In this document: piece after piece, positions 1-8,873 of the stretch
How the letters are laid out: each line of letters starts with the position of its first letter
How positions within the stretch are numbered: the first letter of the stretch is position 1
The notes under the pieces: model-generated
Told to the model about the DNA's origin: nothing
What the model saw: only the letters and a program-made list of their open reading frames with translations
The model's database searches: none
Assembly (NCBI RefSeq): GCF_004348975.1
Contig: NZ_SMFP01000002.1
Span: forward strand, 310,001-374,000
Source: Antarcticimicrobium sediminis
GTDB lineage: Bacteria > Pseudomonadota > Alphaproteobacteria > Rhodobacterales > Rhodobacteraceae
DNA length: 64,000 nt
Direction of reading: 5' to 3'
Program-made: the position numbers and the translations under genes

Positions 1-843
1 TGCCGCCTGCTGGAGGCGGTCGAGAGCGGTGCGCAAAAGCTGGATATCCTTTGTGTCGAAGGTTCGATCGTGCATGGGCCCAAAAACACGGGGCGCTATC
101 ACATGTTGGCGGGCACCGGGCGCTCGATGCTGGATTGGGTGCAAAGCCTTGCCCCCAAGGCTGAGCATGTCATCGCGGTCGGCACCTGTGCCACCTATGG
201 CGGTGTGACGTCGGCGGGGGACAATCCCGCAGATGCGACGGGGCTGCAATATGACGGGCGACATGCGGGGGCTGCCTTGCCTGCGTCGTTTCGGGCGCGC
301 TCCGGTTTGCCGGTGATCAATATCTCGGGCTGTCCGATACACCCCGATTGGGTGGCCGAGACCCTGCTGTTGCTGTCGCAAGGGGAATTGGGCGCTGACG
401 ATCTGGATATCTACGCCCGTCCGCGCTTTTACACCGACACGCTGGTGCATCACGCCTGCCCCAAGAACGAGTTTTACGAATACAAGGCCTCGGCAGAGGA
501 ACTGTCGCAAATCGGCTGCATGATGGAGCATCTGGGCTGCATCGGAACGCAGGCGGTCGGCGATTGCAACATCCGGCTCTGGAATGGCGAGGGAAGCTGC
601 ACCCGCGCGGGCTATCCCTGCATCAACTGCACCGCCCCCGAATTCGAAGAGCCCGGCCACGGATTTACCCAGACGCCAAAATTCGCAGGAATTCCGGTCG
701 GGCTGCCCACCGATATGCCCAAGGCCTGGTTCATGGCGCTTGCCTCTTTGTCCAAACGCGCCACGCCCGCACGGGTGGCCAAGAATGCCACGTCCGATCG
801 GATCATTGTGCCCCCCTCAGTGAAAAGCCGTAAACATGACTGA
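1..843 (+). CDS. hupU: HupU, regulatory (H2-sensing) [NiFe] hydrogenase small subunit, 5' partial
   Basis: The frame is open from base 1, so the start lies left of the window and 280 codons are visible. HupU carries the Fe-S clusters of the cytoplasmic regulatory hydrogenase (HupUV/HoxBC), which senses H2 and does not support respiration. Visible signatures are the GTCATYGG block, a GCP-x-HP motif, and a C-terminal cysteine-rich part (CIGT, GDC, GSC, YPCINC) that binds the medial and distal clusters. There is no C-terminal membrane anchor, as expected of a soluble sensor. The stop overlaps the hupV start by 8 nt, indicating translational coupling. A GTG at 70 is only an internal codon. In Rhodobacter capsulatus HupUV signals to the kinase HupT, which should be encoded upstream. 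Confidence 0.93.
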   Translation, partial: CRLLEAVESGAQKLDILCVEGSIVHGPKNTGRYHMLAGTGRSMLDWVQSLAPKAEHVIAVGTCATYGGVTSAGDNPADATGLQYDGRHAGAALPASFRARSGLPVINISGCPIHPDWVAETLLLLSQGELGADDLDIYARPRFYTDTLVHHACPKNEFYEYKASAEELSQIGCMMEHLGCIGTQAVGDCNIRLWNGEGSCTRAGYPCINCTAPEFEEPGHGFTQTPKFAGIPVGLPTDMPKAWFMALASLSKRATPARVAKNATSDRIIVPPSVKSRKHD

Positions 844-2269
844 CGCCACCACGCTGCTTGTTGGGCCGTTTAACCGGGTGGAGGGGGATCTGGAGATACG
901 GCTCGAGGTCGCGGACGGGCGCGTCCGTGCCGCCTATGCCAATTCGCCCTTGTTTCGCGGCTTCGAAATGATCCTGCAAGGCAAGGGGCCGATGGATGCC
1001 TTGACCATCACGCCGCGTATTTGCGGCATCTGCTCGATCAGCCAGTCCATGGCGGCGGCCCATGCGCTGGCCGATCTGGCCCAAGTATCCCCCGCGCCAG
1101 AGGGGGCCAAGGTGGCGCAGCTTTTGCATATGGTCGAAAACGTGTCCGACCACCTGATGCATTTCAACCTGTTCTTCATGCCCGACTTTGCGCGCCCCAT
1201 TTACAGTGACCGCCCGTGGTTTGACCGCGCCGTGACCCGCTTTACCGCGCTCAAGGGCAGTGCGCTCAAACGCGCAACCGAGGCGCGCACGCAACTGATG
1301 CATATCGTCGGGCTTCTGGGCGGGAAATGGCCCCATACCCTAGCCATTCAGCCCGGCGGCGTCACCTATGCGCCAACGGCGCGCGACAAGGTGCGTATCG
1401 GTGCCGATCTGGCTGCGTTTCGGAGCTATCTGGAAGAGGTCGTGTTTGGCGCGCCGCTTGAGGCCTTTGTTGACCTGACACAGATCGAACAGTTGTCAGG
1501 CTGGAGCAGTGGCGATCTGGCGCTGTTCCTGTCCATTTCCGATGATTTGTCTCTCGACACCTCAGGCATCGGGGCCGGGAAATATCTGTCCTTCGGAGCC
1601 TATCCCCTGCCAAGCGGGCCTTTGTTTCAACGCGGTATCCTGTGTGATGGCGTCGCGGGGCTGCTCGATCAGCGCGACATCGTCGAAGAGATTCCCAGTT
1701 CGTGGATGCTGGGCGCAGATGCGCATCCCTCGCAAGGCATGACGATGCCCGATGAGGACATGCGCGAGGACGCCTATAGTTGGTGCAAGGCGCCGCGACT
1801 GGGCGGTGTGCCCCATGAAACCGGCGCGCTTGCGCGGCAGGCAATCGACGGACATCCGCTTGCCGTGGCCTTGGCGCGCGAGGGATCGGTCCGCGCGCGC
1901 GTGGTTGGGCGCCTGTTGGAACTGGCGCGCAGCCAGATCGAGATGGAGCGCCTCTTGGCTTCGATCAACGTGCGCGAACCGTTCATGCGTCAGGTCAAAT
2001 TGCCGAAAGAGGGCGCGGGTGTGGGTATGGTCGAGGCGGCGCGCGGCGCTTTGGGGCATTGGATCAAGGTCGAAAACGGGCTGATCTCCTCGTATCAGAT
2101 CATCGCGCCGACGACTTGGAATTTCTCGCCGCGCGATCGCCATGGCGTGCCGGGTCCGCTTGAGGCGGCGCTGGTGGGGGCGTCCGTGCGCGCGGGCGAA
2201 GACACGCCCGTTTCGGTGCAGCATATCGTACGCTCGTTTGATCCCTGCATGGTTTGTACGGTGCACTGA
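836..2269 (+). CDS. hupV: HupV, regulatory [NiFe] hydrogenase large subunit
   Basis: This 477-residue protein is the Ni-Fe active-site subunit of the H2 sensor. The N-terminal nickel motif is RICGICS (Cys63, Cys66). The C-terminal motif DPCMVC (Cys471, Cys474) is followed only by Thr-Val-His and the stop. Ending exactly at this His is characteristic of regulatory hydrogenases, which are made without the cleavable C-terminal peptide of catalytic large subunits and so do not need the HupD protease. The start codon overlaps the hupU stop, and hypF begins one base after the hupV stop. Together with HupU, HupT and HupR it should set hupSL transcription according to H2 availability. Confidence 0.93.
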   Translation: MTDATTLLVGPFNRVEGDLEIRLEVADGRVRAAYANSPLFRGFEMILQGKGPMDALTITPRICGICSISQSMAAAHALADLAQVSPAPEGAKVAQLLHMVENVSDHLMHFNLFFMPDFARPIYSDRPWFDRAVTRFTALKGSALKRATEARTQLMHIVGLLGGKWPHTLAIQPGGVTYAPTARDKVRIGADLAAFRSYLEEVVFGAPLEAFVDLTQIEQLSGWSSGDLALFLSISDDLSLDTSGIGAGKYLSFGAYPLPSGPLFQRGILCDGVAGLLDQRDIVEEIPSSWMLGADAHPSQGMTMPDEDMREDAYSWCKAPRLGGVPHETGALARQAIDGHPLAVALAREGSVRARVVGRLLELARSQIEMERLLASINVREPFMRQVKLPKEGAGVGMVEAARGALGHWIKVENGLISSYQIIAPTTWNFSPRDRHGVPGPLEAALVGASVRAGEDTPVSVQHIVRSFDPCMVCTVH

Positions 2270-2270
2270 G

Positions 2271-4469
2271 ATGGCGCGCGGCGTTGAGATCCGGGTGCGC
2301 GGACAGGTACAGGGGGTCGGGTTTCGCCCCTTTGTCTGGCGCTTGGCACGCGACATGGGGCTGTCCGGGGATGTGTGCAATGACGCGCAGGGCGTCTTGA
2401 TCCGCCTGTTCGGGGAGGCCTCGGGGTTTGAGGCCCGCTTGCGCGCGGAATTGCCACCGCTTGCGCGCATTGACGCGGTCGAGGTTTGCGAGATCTCGGG
2501 CGCGGCGGATGGGTTTTCCATTGTTGCCTCGAAAGGGGGGGCGGCGCGCACACGCGTGACGCCGGATGCGGCCACATGCGAGGCCTGCGTGGCCGAGGTG
2601 TTCACCCCGGCGCAACGTCGCGCAGGCTATGCCTTTACCAATTGCACCCATTGCGGGCCGCGTTTCACTATCGTTGAAAGCCTGCCTTACGACCGCGCCA
2701 ATACGACAATGGCCCCGTTCAAGATGTGCGCGGCATGTCGGGCCGAATATGAAACCCCCGAGGACCGCCGCTTTCATGCCCAGCCCATCGCCTGCGCCGA
2801 GTGTGGCCCTAAGATCTGGCTTGAACCCGCAAGCGGGCGCGATCCGATCAAGGATGCTGTCACACTGTTACAGGCTGGGAAAATCCTCGCGATCAAGGGG
2901 CTTGGCGGCTTTCACCTAGCCTGCGGTGCGTTGAATGTGCAGGTTGTCGCAACCCTGCGCGCCCGCAAGCACCGGCCTGCCAAGCCCTTTGCCTTGATGG
3001 GCACGGTGGAGATGATCGAAGCGTGGTGTGCGCCTACGGACAACGAACTGGCGCTGCTGCAAGATCCGGCGGCGCCGATTGTCTTGCTCGATGCTCATCA
3101 CTCACCTGACGGCATCGCGCCGGGGCAGGCGACGCTGGGGTGGATGCTGCCCTATACCCCTTTGCACCATATGTTGATCGCGCGGTTTGGCGGGCCTTTG
3201 GTGATGACCTCGGGAAACCTGTCGGGTGAGCCGCAGGTGATCGGCAATGACGAGGCGCGCGACAAGCTTGCGCAGTTTGCCGATGCTTTCGTGATGCATG
3301 ACCGCGAGATCGCGCGGCGGCTGGATGACTCGGTCGAACGGATCACGCCGCAGGGGCCGATGGTGGTGCGCCGCGCGCGCGGGCGGGTTCCGGGGACGTT
3401 GCCCTTGCCGCAAGGGTTCGACGCCGCGCCCCAGATCGCGGCCTATGGCGGGCAGATGAAAGGGGCGCTCTGTCTGGTGAAAGAAGGGCAAGCGCTTTTG
3501 GGGCATCATCTGGGGGATCTGGATGATGCGCTCAGTTATGACGCCTTTCTCAAAGCGGATGCGGATTACGCGGCGCTGTTTGATCATCACCCGGATCGGG
3601 TGGCCTGTGATCTGCACCCGGATTTCCGCGCCTCGCAACATGCCCGCTCCAAGGGGCTTCCGGTGGAAGAGGTGCAACACCACCATGCCCATATGGTGGC
3701 TTGCATGGGGGAAAACCTTTGGCCGCTTAATGGTGGCAAGGTTGCCGGGATCGTGCTGGATGGCCTTGGTCTTGGCGCGGATGGAACGATCTGGGGCGGC
3801 GAGGTTCTGCTGGGCGACTATCGGAGTTTCGAGCGCTGGGCGTGGCTGAAACCGGCCCCCTTGATCGGCGGGGATATGGCACAAAAAGAGCCGTGGCGAA
3901 ATGCGCTGATGCGGCTGGATCAGGCGGGTCTAGGGGATTTTGCCGATAAGGCTTGGCCTGATGCGCCGCTGGAGATGCTGCGTCGCGCGGCGGAAAATGG
4001 TCTCAATGCGCCGATGTCCTCATCAGCGGGGCGGCTGTTTGATGCCTTTGCGGCTGTGACCTGCTTTGATGGCCCGCAGTCTTTCGAGGGCGAGGCCGCG
4101 ATGCGGCTGGAGGCCTTGGCGACCTCTGCTCAGAGTCGGGCGCTTGGCTTGCCCGTCACTGGCGGCGCAATTGATCCTGCGGTTTTGTTCCGTCTTGTCG
4201 CCCAAGGCGACAAGGATGCTTCGGAGCTTGCCTATACTTTCCACGCCTCGCTGGCACAGGCTTTTGCCGAGCAAGCCCGTGCTTTGGTGGCGACACGACA
4301 GGCCCGCGCGGTGGCGCTTTCGGGCGGGTGTTTCCAGAACGCGCTTTTGCTGGATCTGACGGTGAAGGCGCTGGGGGATGTTCCCGTTTTGATCCATAGG
4401 AAAACGCCGGCGAATGATGGCGGACTCGCTTTCGGTCAGGCGCTGGTTGCGGCGGCGCGGCATCTGTGA
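2271..4469 (+). CDS. hypF: HypF, carbamoyltransferase for hydrogenase cyanide-ligand synthesis
   Basis: The protein has 732 residues, the usual HypF length. HypF uses carbamoyl phosphate and ATP to carbamoylate the C-terminal Cys of HypE, the first step in making the CN ligands of the Ni-Fe centre. Domains in order are an N-terminal acylphosphatase-like domain (VQGVGFRPF near residue 14), two C-x2-C zinc-finger pairs (CEAC/CTHCGPRF and CAAC/CAECGP, about residues 102-180), a YrdC-like ATP-binding domain (about 190-370), and a C-terminal Kae1-like domain with VQHHHAHM. The ATG at 2271 follows the hupV stop (2267-2269) directly and starts the acylphosphatase domain at the expected place. A longer open frame upstream lies inside hupV and is not needed. 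Confidence 0.95.
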   Translation: MARGVEIRVRGQVQGVGFRPFVWRLARDMGLSGDVCNDAQGVLIRLFGEASGFEARLRAELPPLARIDAVEVCEISGAADGFSIVASKGGAARTRVTPDAATCEACVAEVFTPAQRRAGYAFTNCTHCGPRFTIVESLPYDRANTTMAPFKMCAACRAEYETPEDRRFHAQPIACAECGPKIWLEPASGRDPIKDAVTLLQAGKILAIKGLGGFHLACGALNVQVVATLRARKHRPAKPFALMGTVEMIEAWCAPTDNELALLQDPAAPIVLLDAHHSPDGIAPGQATLGWMLPYTPLHHMLIARFGGPLVMTSGNLSGEPQVIGNDEARDKLAQFADAFVMHDREIARRLDDSVERITPQGPMVVRRARGRVPGTLPLPQGFDAAPQIAAYGGQMKGALCLVKEGQALLGHHLGDLDDALSYDAFLKADADYAALFDHHPDRVACDLHPDFRASQHARSKGLPVEEVQHHHAHMVACMGENLWPLNGGKVAGIVLDGLGLGADGTIWGGEVLLGDYRSFERWAWLKPAPLIGGDMAQKEPWRNALMRLDQAGLGDFADKAWPDAPLEMLRRAAENGLNAPMSSSAGRLFDAFAAVTCFDGPQSFEGEAAMRLEALATSAQSRALGLPVTGGAIDPAVLFRLVAQGDKDASELAYTFHASLAQAFAEQARALVATRQARAVALSGGCFQNALLLDLTVKALGDVPVLIHRKTPANDGGLAFGQALVAAARHL

Positions 4470-4680
4470 CGGGCGGTAACGCGCTTTCCGATCGCGGGGG
4501 CGGGCGGAAAGTCACTCACCGATAGTGCTGCGATGATATTCACATAAGACCTTGAAAAGCTGACAGAAAGATCCGTTCTGAAAAGGCGGTGCTTTCCTTT
4601 GGACCATGCGATCCGGCCTGCCATGCTGAGGATCGAAGACCCGTCTACGTAGCCGGGAAGACCAAAGGGAGGGACGCTCG
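4470..4680 (+). promoter_or_regulatory. Upstream region of hupSL
   Basis: These 211 bp between hypF and hupS contain no gene and are the expected location of the hupS promoter. In R. capsulatus hupS is driven by a sigma-70 promoter activated by HupR and IHF. I see no exact TTG-N5-CAA HupR half-site pair, no clear sigma-54 -24/-12 element and no convincing -35/-10 pair. A TTGAAA at 4552-4557 is a possible -35 element without a good -10. A strong purine-rich ribosome binding site (AAAGGGAGGG, 4664-4673) sits 7 nt before the GTG start of hupS. Confidence 0.4.
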
Positions 4681-5781
4681 GTGGGCAAAGACACCACTCA
4701 GATCGAAACGTTTTATGACGTGATGCGGCGCCAGGGGATCACGCGCCGCTCGTTCATGAAATATTGCTCGCTGACGGCCGCGGCATTGGGGCTGTCGCCG
4801 TCATTCGTCCCCAAGATCGCCCATGCGATGGAGACCAAGCCGCGCACGCCGGTGATCTGGGTGCACGGGCTGGAATGCACCTGCTGTTCGGAAAGCTTCA
4901 TCCGTTCGGCGCATCCCTTGGCCAAGGATGTCGTGTTGTCGATGATCAGCCTCGACTATGACGATACACTCATGGCGGCGGCGGGGCATCAGGCCGAGGC
5001 GGCGCTTGAAGAGACGATTGAGAAATACAAGGGCAACTACATCCTCGCGGTCGAGGGCAACCCGCCGCTGAACGAGGATGGGATGTATTGCATCATCGGC
5101 GGCAAGCCCTTTGTTGAGCAGCTCAGACATGCCGCCGAACATGCCAAGGCGATCATCAGCTGGGGGGCCTGCGCGTCTTATGGCTGTGTGCAGGCGGCAA
5201 AGCCCAACCCGACACGCGCCACCCCGGTGCACAAGGTCATTACCGACAAGCCGATCATCAAGGTGCCCGGCTGTCCGCCCATTGCCGAGGTGATGACCGG
5301 CGTGATTACTTACATGCTGACCTTTGACCGGATGCCGGAACTGGACCGGCAAGGTCGCCCGGCGATGTTCTATTCCCAGCGGATCCACGACAAATGCTAT
5401 CGCCGCCCGCATTTCGACGCCGGCCAGTTTGTCGAACATTGGGACGATGAAAACGCGCGCAAGGGCTATTGCCTGTACAAGATGGGCTGCAAGGGTCCAA
5501 CGACCTATAACGCCTGTTCGACCGTGCGCTGGAACGAGGGCGTTTCCTTCCCGATCCAATCCGGCCACGGCTGTATCGGCTGCTCGGAAGATGGATTCTG
5601 GGATCAGGGGTCGTTCTATAACCGGGTAACCGACCTGACACAGTTCGGGGTCGAGGCGAACGCCGATAAGGTCGGCATGGTCGCCGCCGGAGTGGTTGGC
5701 GCAGGTGTCGCAGCCCATGCGGCTGTGTCTGCGCTCAAGGCCGCTCAACGCAAAACTCAAGACAAGAAAGAGGAGGCGTAA
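4681..5781 (+). CDS. hupS: HupS, uptake [NiFe] hydrogenase small subunit precursor
   Basis: This 366-residue Fe-S subunit of the periplasm-facing uptake hydrogenase moves electrons from the Ni-Fe site toward cytochrome b. It has a Tat signal with RRSFMK at residues 22-27, a hydrophobic stretch and a probable cleavage after AHA (about residue 49). Proximal cluster ligands include CTCC (66-69); later motifs include [28 protein letters not shown] and HGCIGCSE. A hydrophobic C-terminal helix (about residues 330-351) followed by a charged tail anchors the complex. The start is GTG with a strong Shine-Dalgarno. hupL follows after 3 nt. Confidence 0.96.
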   Translation: MGKDTTQIETFYDVMRRQGITRRSFMKYCSLTAAALGLSPSFVPKIAHAMETKPRTPVIWVHGLECTCCSESFIRSAHPLAKDVVLSMISLDYDDTLMAAAGHQAEAALEETIEKYKGNYILAVEGNPPLNEDGMYCIIGGKPFVEQLRHAAEHAKAIISWGACASYGCVQAAKPNPTRATPVHKVITDKPIIKVPGCPPIAEVMTGVITYMLTFDRMPELDRQGRPAMFYSQRIHDKCYRRPHFDAGQFVEHWDDENARKGYCLYKMGCKGPTTYNACSTVRWNEGVSFPIQSGHGCIGCSEDGFWDQGSFYNRVTDLTQFGVEANADKVGMVAAGVVGAGVAAHAAVSALKAAQRKTQDKKEEA

Positions 5782-5784
5782 CCC

Positions 5785-7575
5785 ATGGTCGCAACTCCCA
5801 ATGGGTATGACCTCGACAACACCGGCCGGCGCATCGTCGTTGATCCGGTCACCCGGATCGAAGGTCACATGCGCTGCGAAGTGAACGTCGATGAAAACGG
5901 CGTGATCCGCAACGCGGTCTCTACCGGCACGATGTGGCGCGGGCTTGAGGTGATCCTCAAGGGGCGTGATCCGCGGGATGCCTGGGCCTTTACCGAACGC
6001 ATCTGCGGTGTCTGCACGGGCACCCATGCGTTGACCTCCGTGCGCGCGGTCGAAGATGCGCTGGGCATCCAGATCCCGGACAACGCGAATTCGATCCGCA
6101 ACCTGATGCAGCTTGCGTTGGAAATTCACGACCATATCGTACACTTTTACCATCTGCATGCGCTTGACTGGGTGAATCCCATTAACGCCCTCAAGGCCGA
6201 CCCCAAGGCCACGTCAGAGCTGCAGCAGGCGGTTTCTCCGTCGCATCCGCTGTCCTCCCCTGGATACTTCCGCGACGTGCAGAACCGCCTGAAAAAATTC
6301 GTCGAGAGCGGCCAGCTTGGCCTGTTCAAGAACGGTTATTGGGACAATCCGGCCTATAAACTGCCGCCCGAAGCCGATCTGATGGCGACGACCCACTACC
6401 TTGAGGCGCTTGATCTGCAAAAAGAGATCGTCAAGGTTCACACCATCTTTGGCGGCAAGAACCCGCACCCGAACTGGTTGGTGGGTGGCGTGCCGTGCCC
6501 GATCAATGTCGATGGTGTCGGCGGCGTCGGTGCGATCAACATGGAACGCCTCAACCTCGTCTCCTCGATCATCGAGCAGACGCATGAGTTCAATCGCAAC
6601 GTCTATATCCCGGATGTGATCGCCATCGGGGGCTTTTACAAGAACTGGCTATACGGTGGTGGACTGTCGTCGCAGGCCTGTCTGGCCTATGGGGATATTC
6701 CCGAACATCCCAATGACTTCTCGGCGGAAAACCTGCACCTGCCGCGCGGTGCAATCGTCAATGGCGACATGTCCGTCGTGCATGATGTCGATCCGCGCGA
6801 CCCTGAACAGGTTCAGGAATTTGTCGATCATTCTTGGTATACCTATGGCGAGCCGGGCAAGGGGTTGCACCCTTGGGATGGCATCACCGAGCCACAATAT
6901 GAACTCGGTCCCAATGCCAAGGGCACACGCACCAATATCCAGGAGATCGACGAGGCTGCGAAATACAGCTGGATCAAGGCTCCACGGTGGAAAGGCCATG
7001 CGATGGAAGTGGGGCCGCTGGCACGCTACATCGTGGGCTATGCCAAGGGGCATGAGGACATCACCAACCAGGTCGATGGGCTTTTGCGCACGATGGATCT
7101 GCCGGTCGAGGCGCTGTATTCCACTTTGGGGCGCACCGCGGCCCGCGCGTTGGAATCCGAATATTGCTCGCGACTGCAAAAGCACTTCTTTGACAAGCTG
7201 ATCTCCAATATCAAGAACGGTGACAGCTCGACCGCGAACGTCGAAAAATGGGACCCAAGCACCTGGCCTGCGGAGGCCAAAGGCGTCGGCATGACCGAGG
7301 CGCCGCGCGGTGCGTTGGGCCATTGGATCAAGATCAAGGATGGGCGCATCGAAAACTATCAATGCGTCGTGCCAACCACCTGGAACGGCAGCCCACGCGA
7401 CACCCAAGGCAATATCGGCGCGTTCGAAGCTTCGCTGATGAACACGCCGATGGAGCGCCCGGACGAGCCGGTCGAGATCTTGCGCACGCTGCACTCTTTC
7501 GACCCCTGTCTGGCCTGCTCGACCCATGTGATGTCGCCCGATGGCGCCGTGTTGACCAATGTAAAAGTACGTTAG
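5785..7575 (+). CDS. hupL: HupL, uptake [NiFe] hydrogenase large subunit precursor
   Basis: This is the 596-residue catalytic subunit that splits H2. Nickel ligands are [10 protein letters not shown] (Cys74, Cys77) and DPCLACSTH (Cys575, Cys578, His581). After His581 a 15-residue extension (V582-R596) remains; by family knowledge it is removed by the endopeptidase HupD after Ni insertion. HupL has no signal peptide and is exported together with HupS. The contrast with HupV, which stops at the corresponding His, identifies HupSL as the energy-conserving enzyme and HupUV as the sensor. An ATG preceded by AAAGAGGAGG gives a well-supported start. Confidence 0.96.
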   Translation: MVATPNGYDLDNTGRRIVVDPVTRIEGHMRCEVNVDENGVIRNAVSTGTMWRGLEVILKGRDPRDAWAFTERICGVCTGTHALTSVRAVEDALGIQIPDNANSIRNLMQLALEIHDHIVHFYHLHALDWVNPINALKADPKATSELQQAVSPSHPLSSPGYFRDVQNRLKKFVESGQLGLFKNGYWDNPAYKLPPEADLMATTHYLEALDLQKEIVKVHTIFGGKNPHPNWLVGGVPCPINVDGVGGVGAINMERLNLVSSIIEQTHEFNRNVYIPDVIAIGGFYKNWLYGGGLSSQACLAYGDIPEHPNDFSAENLHLPRGAIVNGDMSVVHDVDPRDPEQVQEFVDHSWYTYGEPGKGLHPWDGITEPQYELGPNAKGTRTNIQEIDEAAKYSWIKAPRWKGHAMEVGPLARYIVGYAKGHEDITNQVDGLLRTMDLPVEALYSTLGRTAARALESEYCSRLQKHFFDKLISNIKNGDSSTANVEKWDPSTWPAEAKGVGMTEAPRGALGHWIKIKDGRIENYQCVVPTTWNGSPRDTQGNIGAFEASLMNTPMERPDEPVEILRTLHSFDPCLACSTHVMSPDGAVLTNVKVR

Positions 7576-7589
7576 GAGGAGGGCGTATC

Positions 7590-7778
7590 ATGAAGAAAAT
7601 TATCGCACTTTTGTCACTCATGGCATCACCGGCACTGGCGCATTCGGGACACGCAACCCTGCCCGGTCCGGCGGGGCACGCGGAAATGCACATTGCGATG
7701 GCCGCTGCGGCGATCGCTGTCGCATGGCTTGTTTTCGCCGCGGTCGTTCGCCGCAAATCCACGCGCAACAAGGAATGA
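7590..7778 (+). CDS. Small His-rich exported single-span membrane protein in the hup operon
   Basis: This 62-residue ORF sits exactly between hupL and hupC with a good ribosome binding site (GGAGGAGGG) and lies 3 nt before the hupC start. It has a signal-peptide-like N-terminus ending SPALA (residue 17), a short His-rich segment (His at 18, 21, 30, 34), a transmembrane helix (about residues 35-53) and a basic tail (RRKSTRNKE). The predicted layout is a short periplasmic His-rich loop and a cytoplasmic basic tail. The classic R. capsulatus hup map has no gene here. It resembles small DUF6732-like membrane proteins of alphaproteobacteria, but I cannot confirm that by eye. A role in HupC assembly or metal handling is inference only. 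Confidence 0.75.
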   Translation: MKKIIALLSLMASPALAHSGHATLPGPAGHAEMHIAMAAAAIAVAWLVFAAVVRRKSTRNKE

Positions 7779-7781
7779 GCC

Positions 7782-8549
7782 ATGTCGGACACCTCCTTGA
7801 ACGCGGCCAATTCCGAACGGCCCGGGCGCGGCGCGGCCCCGCGTCTTACGGGCGATGCATCGCAAGCGGATATCGACAGCATACGCACCCAGACCTCGGT
7901 CTTTGTTTACGAATGGCCTGTGCGCCTGTGGCATTGGCTGAACGCCCTCGCAATCACGGTGCTGATCTTCACGGGCTGGTTCATCGCCTCGCCTTTGCCG
8001 TCAATGGATTTTGCTGAGGCCACGTTTCAGTTTGTCATGGGCTATATGCGGTTCGCGCATTTCGCTGCCGGGATGATCCTGACCGTAGGTTTTTTCGGGC
8101 GCATCTATTGTGCAATGGTCGGCAATCAACATGCCAAACAGTTGTTCTATGTGCCGGTCTGGCGAAAGAGCTGGTGGAAAGAGGTGCTGATCGAACTCAG
8201 ATGGTATGCGTTTCTTGAAAAGATGCCGAAGAAATACGTTGGCCATAACCCGCTCGCCCAAATCGCCATGTTCATGTTCATGACCATCGGGCTCAGCTTC
8301 ATGATCCTCACCGGTTGGGCGCTTTATTCCGAAGGTGCAGGGCAGGGCTCATTGCCCGATCAAGCGGCGGGGTGGGTTTTGACCCTCTTTGGTAACAGCC
8401 AGATCGTGCATTCGGTCCATCATCTGGGTATGTGGTTCATCGTGATCTTTATGATCATCCACATCTATGCCGCGATCCGCGAAGACATCATGTCGCGCCA
8501 ATCTATGGTCTCGACGATGATTTCCGGGACACGGACCTTCAAGGACTGA
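7782..8549 (+). CDS. hupC: HupC, Ni/Fe-hydrogenase b-type cytochrome
   Basis: This 255-residue integral membrane diheme cytochrome b is the third subunit of the uptake hydrogenase. It takes electrons from HupS to the quinone pool and anchors the complex. It has about four transmembrane helices, beginning with VYEWPVRLWHWLN (heme-ligand His) and including the FAHFAAGMI helix and the C-terminal HSVHHLGMWFIVIFMIIHIYA segment, where the conserved His residues of the HyaC/HupC family lie. The start ATG at 7782 gives an N-terminal cytoplasmic tail of about 40 residues, somewhat long but usual in this group. A terminator-like hairpin follows 50 bp after the stop. Confidence 0.95.
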   Translation: MSDTSLNAANSERPGRGAAPRLTGDASQADIDSIRTQTSVFVYEWPVRLWHWLNALAITVLIFTGWFIASPLPSMDFAEATFQFVMGYMRFAHFAAGMILTVGFFGRIYCAMVGNQHAKQLFYVPVWRKSWWKEVLIELRWYAFLEKMPKKYVGHNPLAQIAMFMFMTIGLSFMILTGWALYSEGAGQGSLPDQAAGWVLTLFGNSQIVHSVHHLGMWFIVIFMIIHIYAAIREDIMSRQSMVSTMISGTRTFKD

Positions 8550-8599
8550 AGCCTGCGCAGGTGGTTCCCTTTCCCCTGTCGTAACTTCAGAACCTATGG

Positions 8600-8630
8600 A
8601 AAAGGCGGGCTCTGCTCGCCTTTTCTGCTT
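8600..8630 (+). terminator. Intrinsic terminator after hupC
   Basis: Left arm AAAAGGCGGGC (8600-8610) pairs with GCTCGCCTTTT (8614-8624) over 11 positions with one G-T wobble and a 3-nt loop. The final T-rich run TTTTCTGCTT follows. It lies between hupC and hupD and would reduce expression of the accessory genes relative to hupSLC. Confidence 0.8.
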
Positions 8631-8653
8631 ATTATCTTACCGAAATATGACCT

Positions 8654-8676
8654 AGATGGAAGATAACCTTCCATCT
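8654..8676. repeat. Perfect 9-bp inverted repeat upstream of hupD
   Basis: AGATGGAAG (8654-8662) and its exact complement CTTCCATCT (8668-8676) are separated by 5 nt. There is no T-tract, so it is either an operator-like dyad or an RNA stem in the hupD leader. It resembles no binding site known to me. Confidence 0.6.
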
Positions 8677-8873
8677 TGTGAGGGGTAAAACCTGCCAAAA
8701 GCGCCGGAAATATATGCATTTTCAATGGGTAAGAGGCATTTCGTCGCATATTGGAAAAAGCGTGAAGTTGGAAACCCGACAGCCTACGCTCCTTCAACGG
8801 ACAGAATGGACTGCAACCCTCCAACGACCCGGCGGAACGCCGAAGGATGGTGCAGAGCGAGGGAGGGCGCACC

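Larger units (their letters stand above)
8550..8873 (+). other. Non-coding gap between hupC and hupD
   Basis: These 324 bp hold no credible gene. They contain an intrinsic-terminator-like hairpin (8600-8624), a separate perfect inverted repeat (8654-8676) and the hupD ribosome binding site GGGAGGG (8861-8867). The gap probably partitions the structural transcript hupSLC from the maturation genes. I found no recognisable promoter for hupD. Confidence 0.6.

Noticed and set aside
4801-6159. 452-codon minus-strand open frame across hupS/hupL
   Set aside because: Antisense shadow; hupS and hupL are unambiguous on the plus strand.
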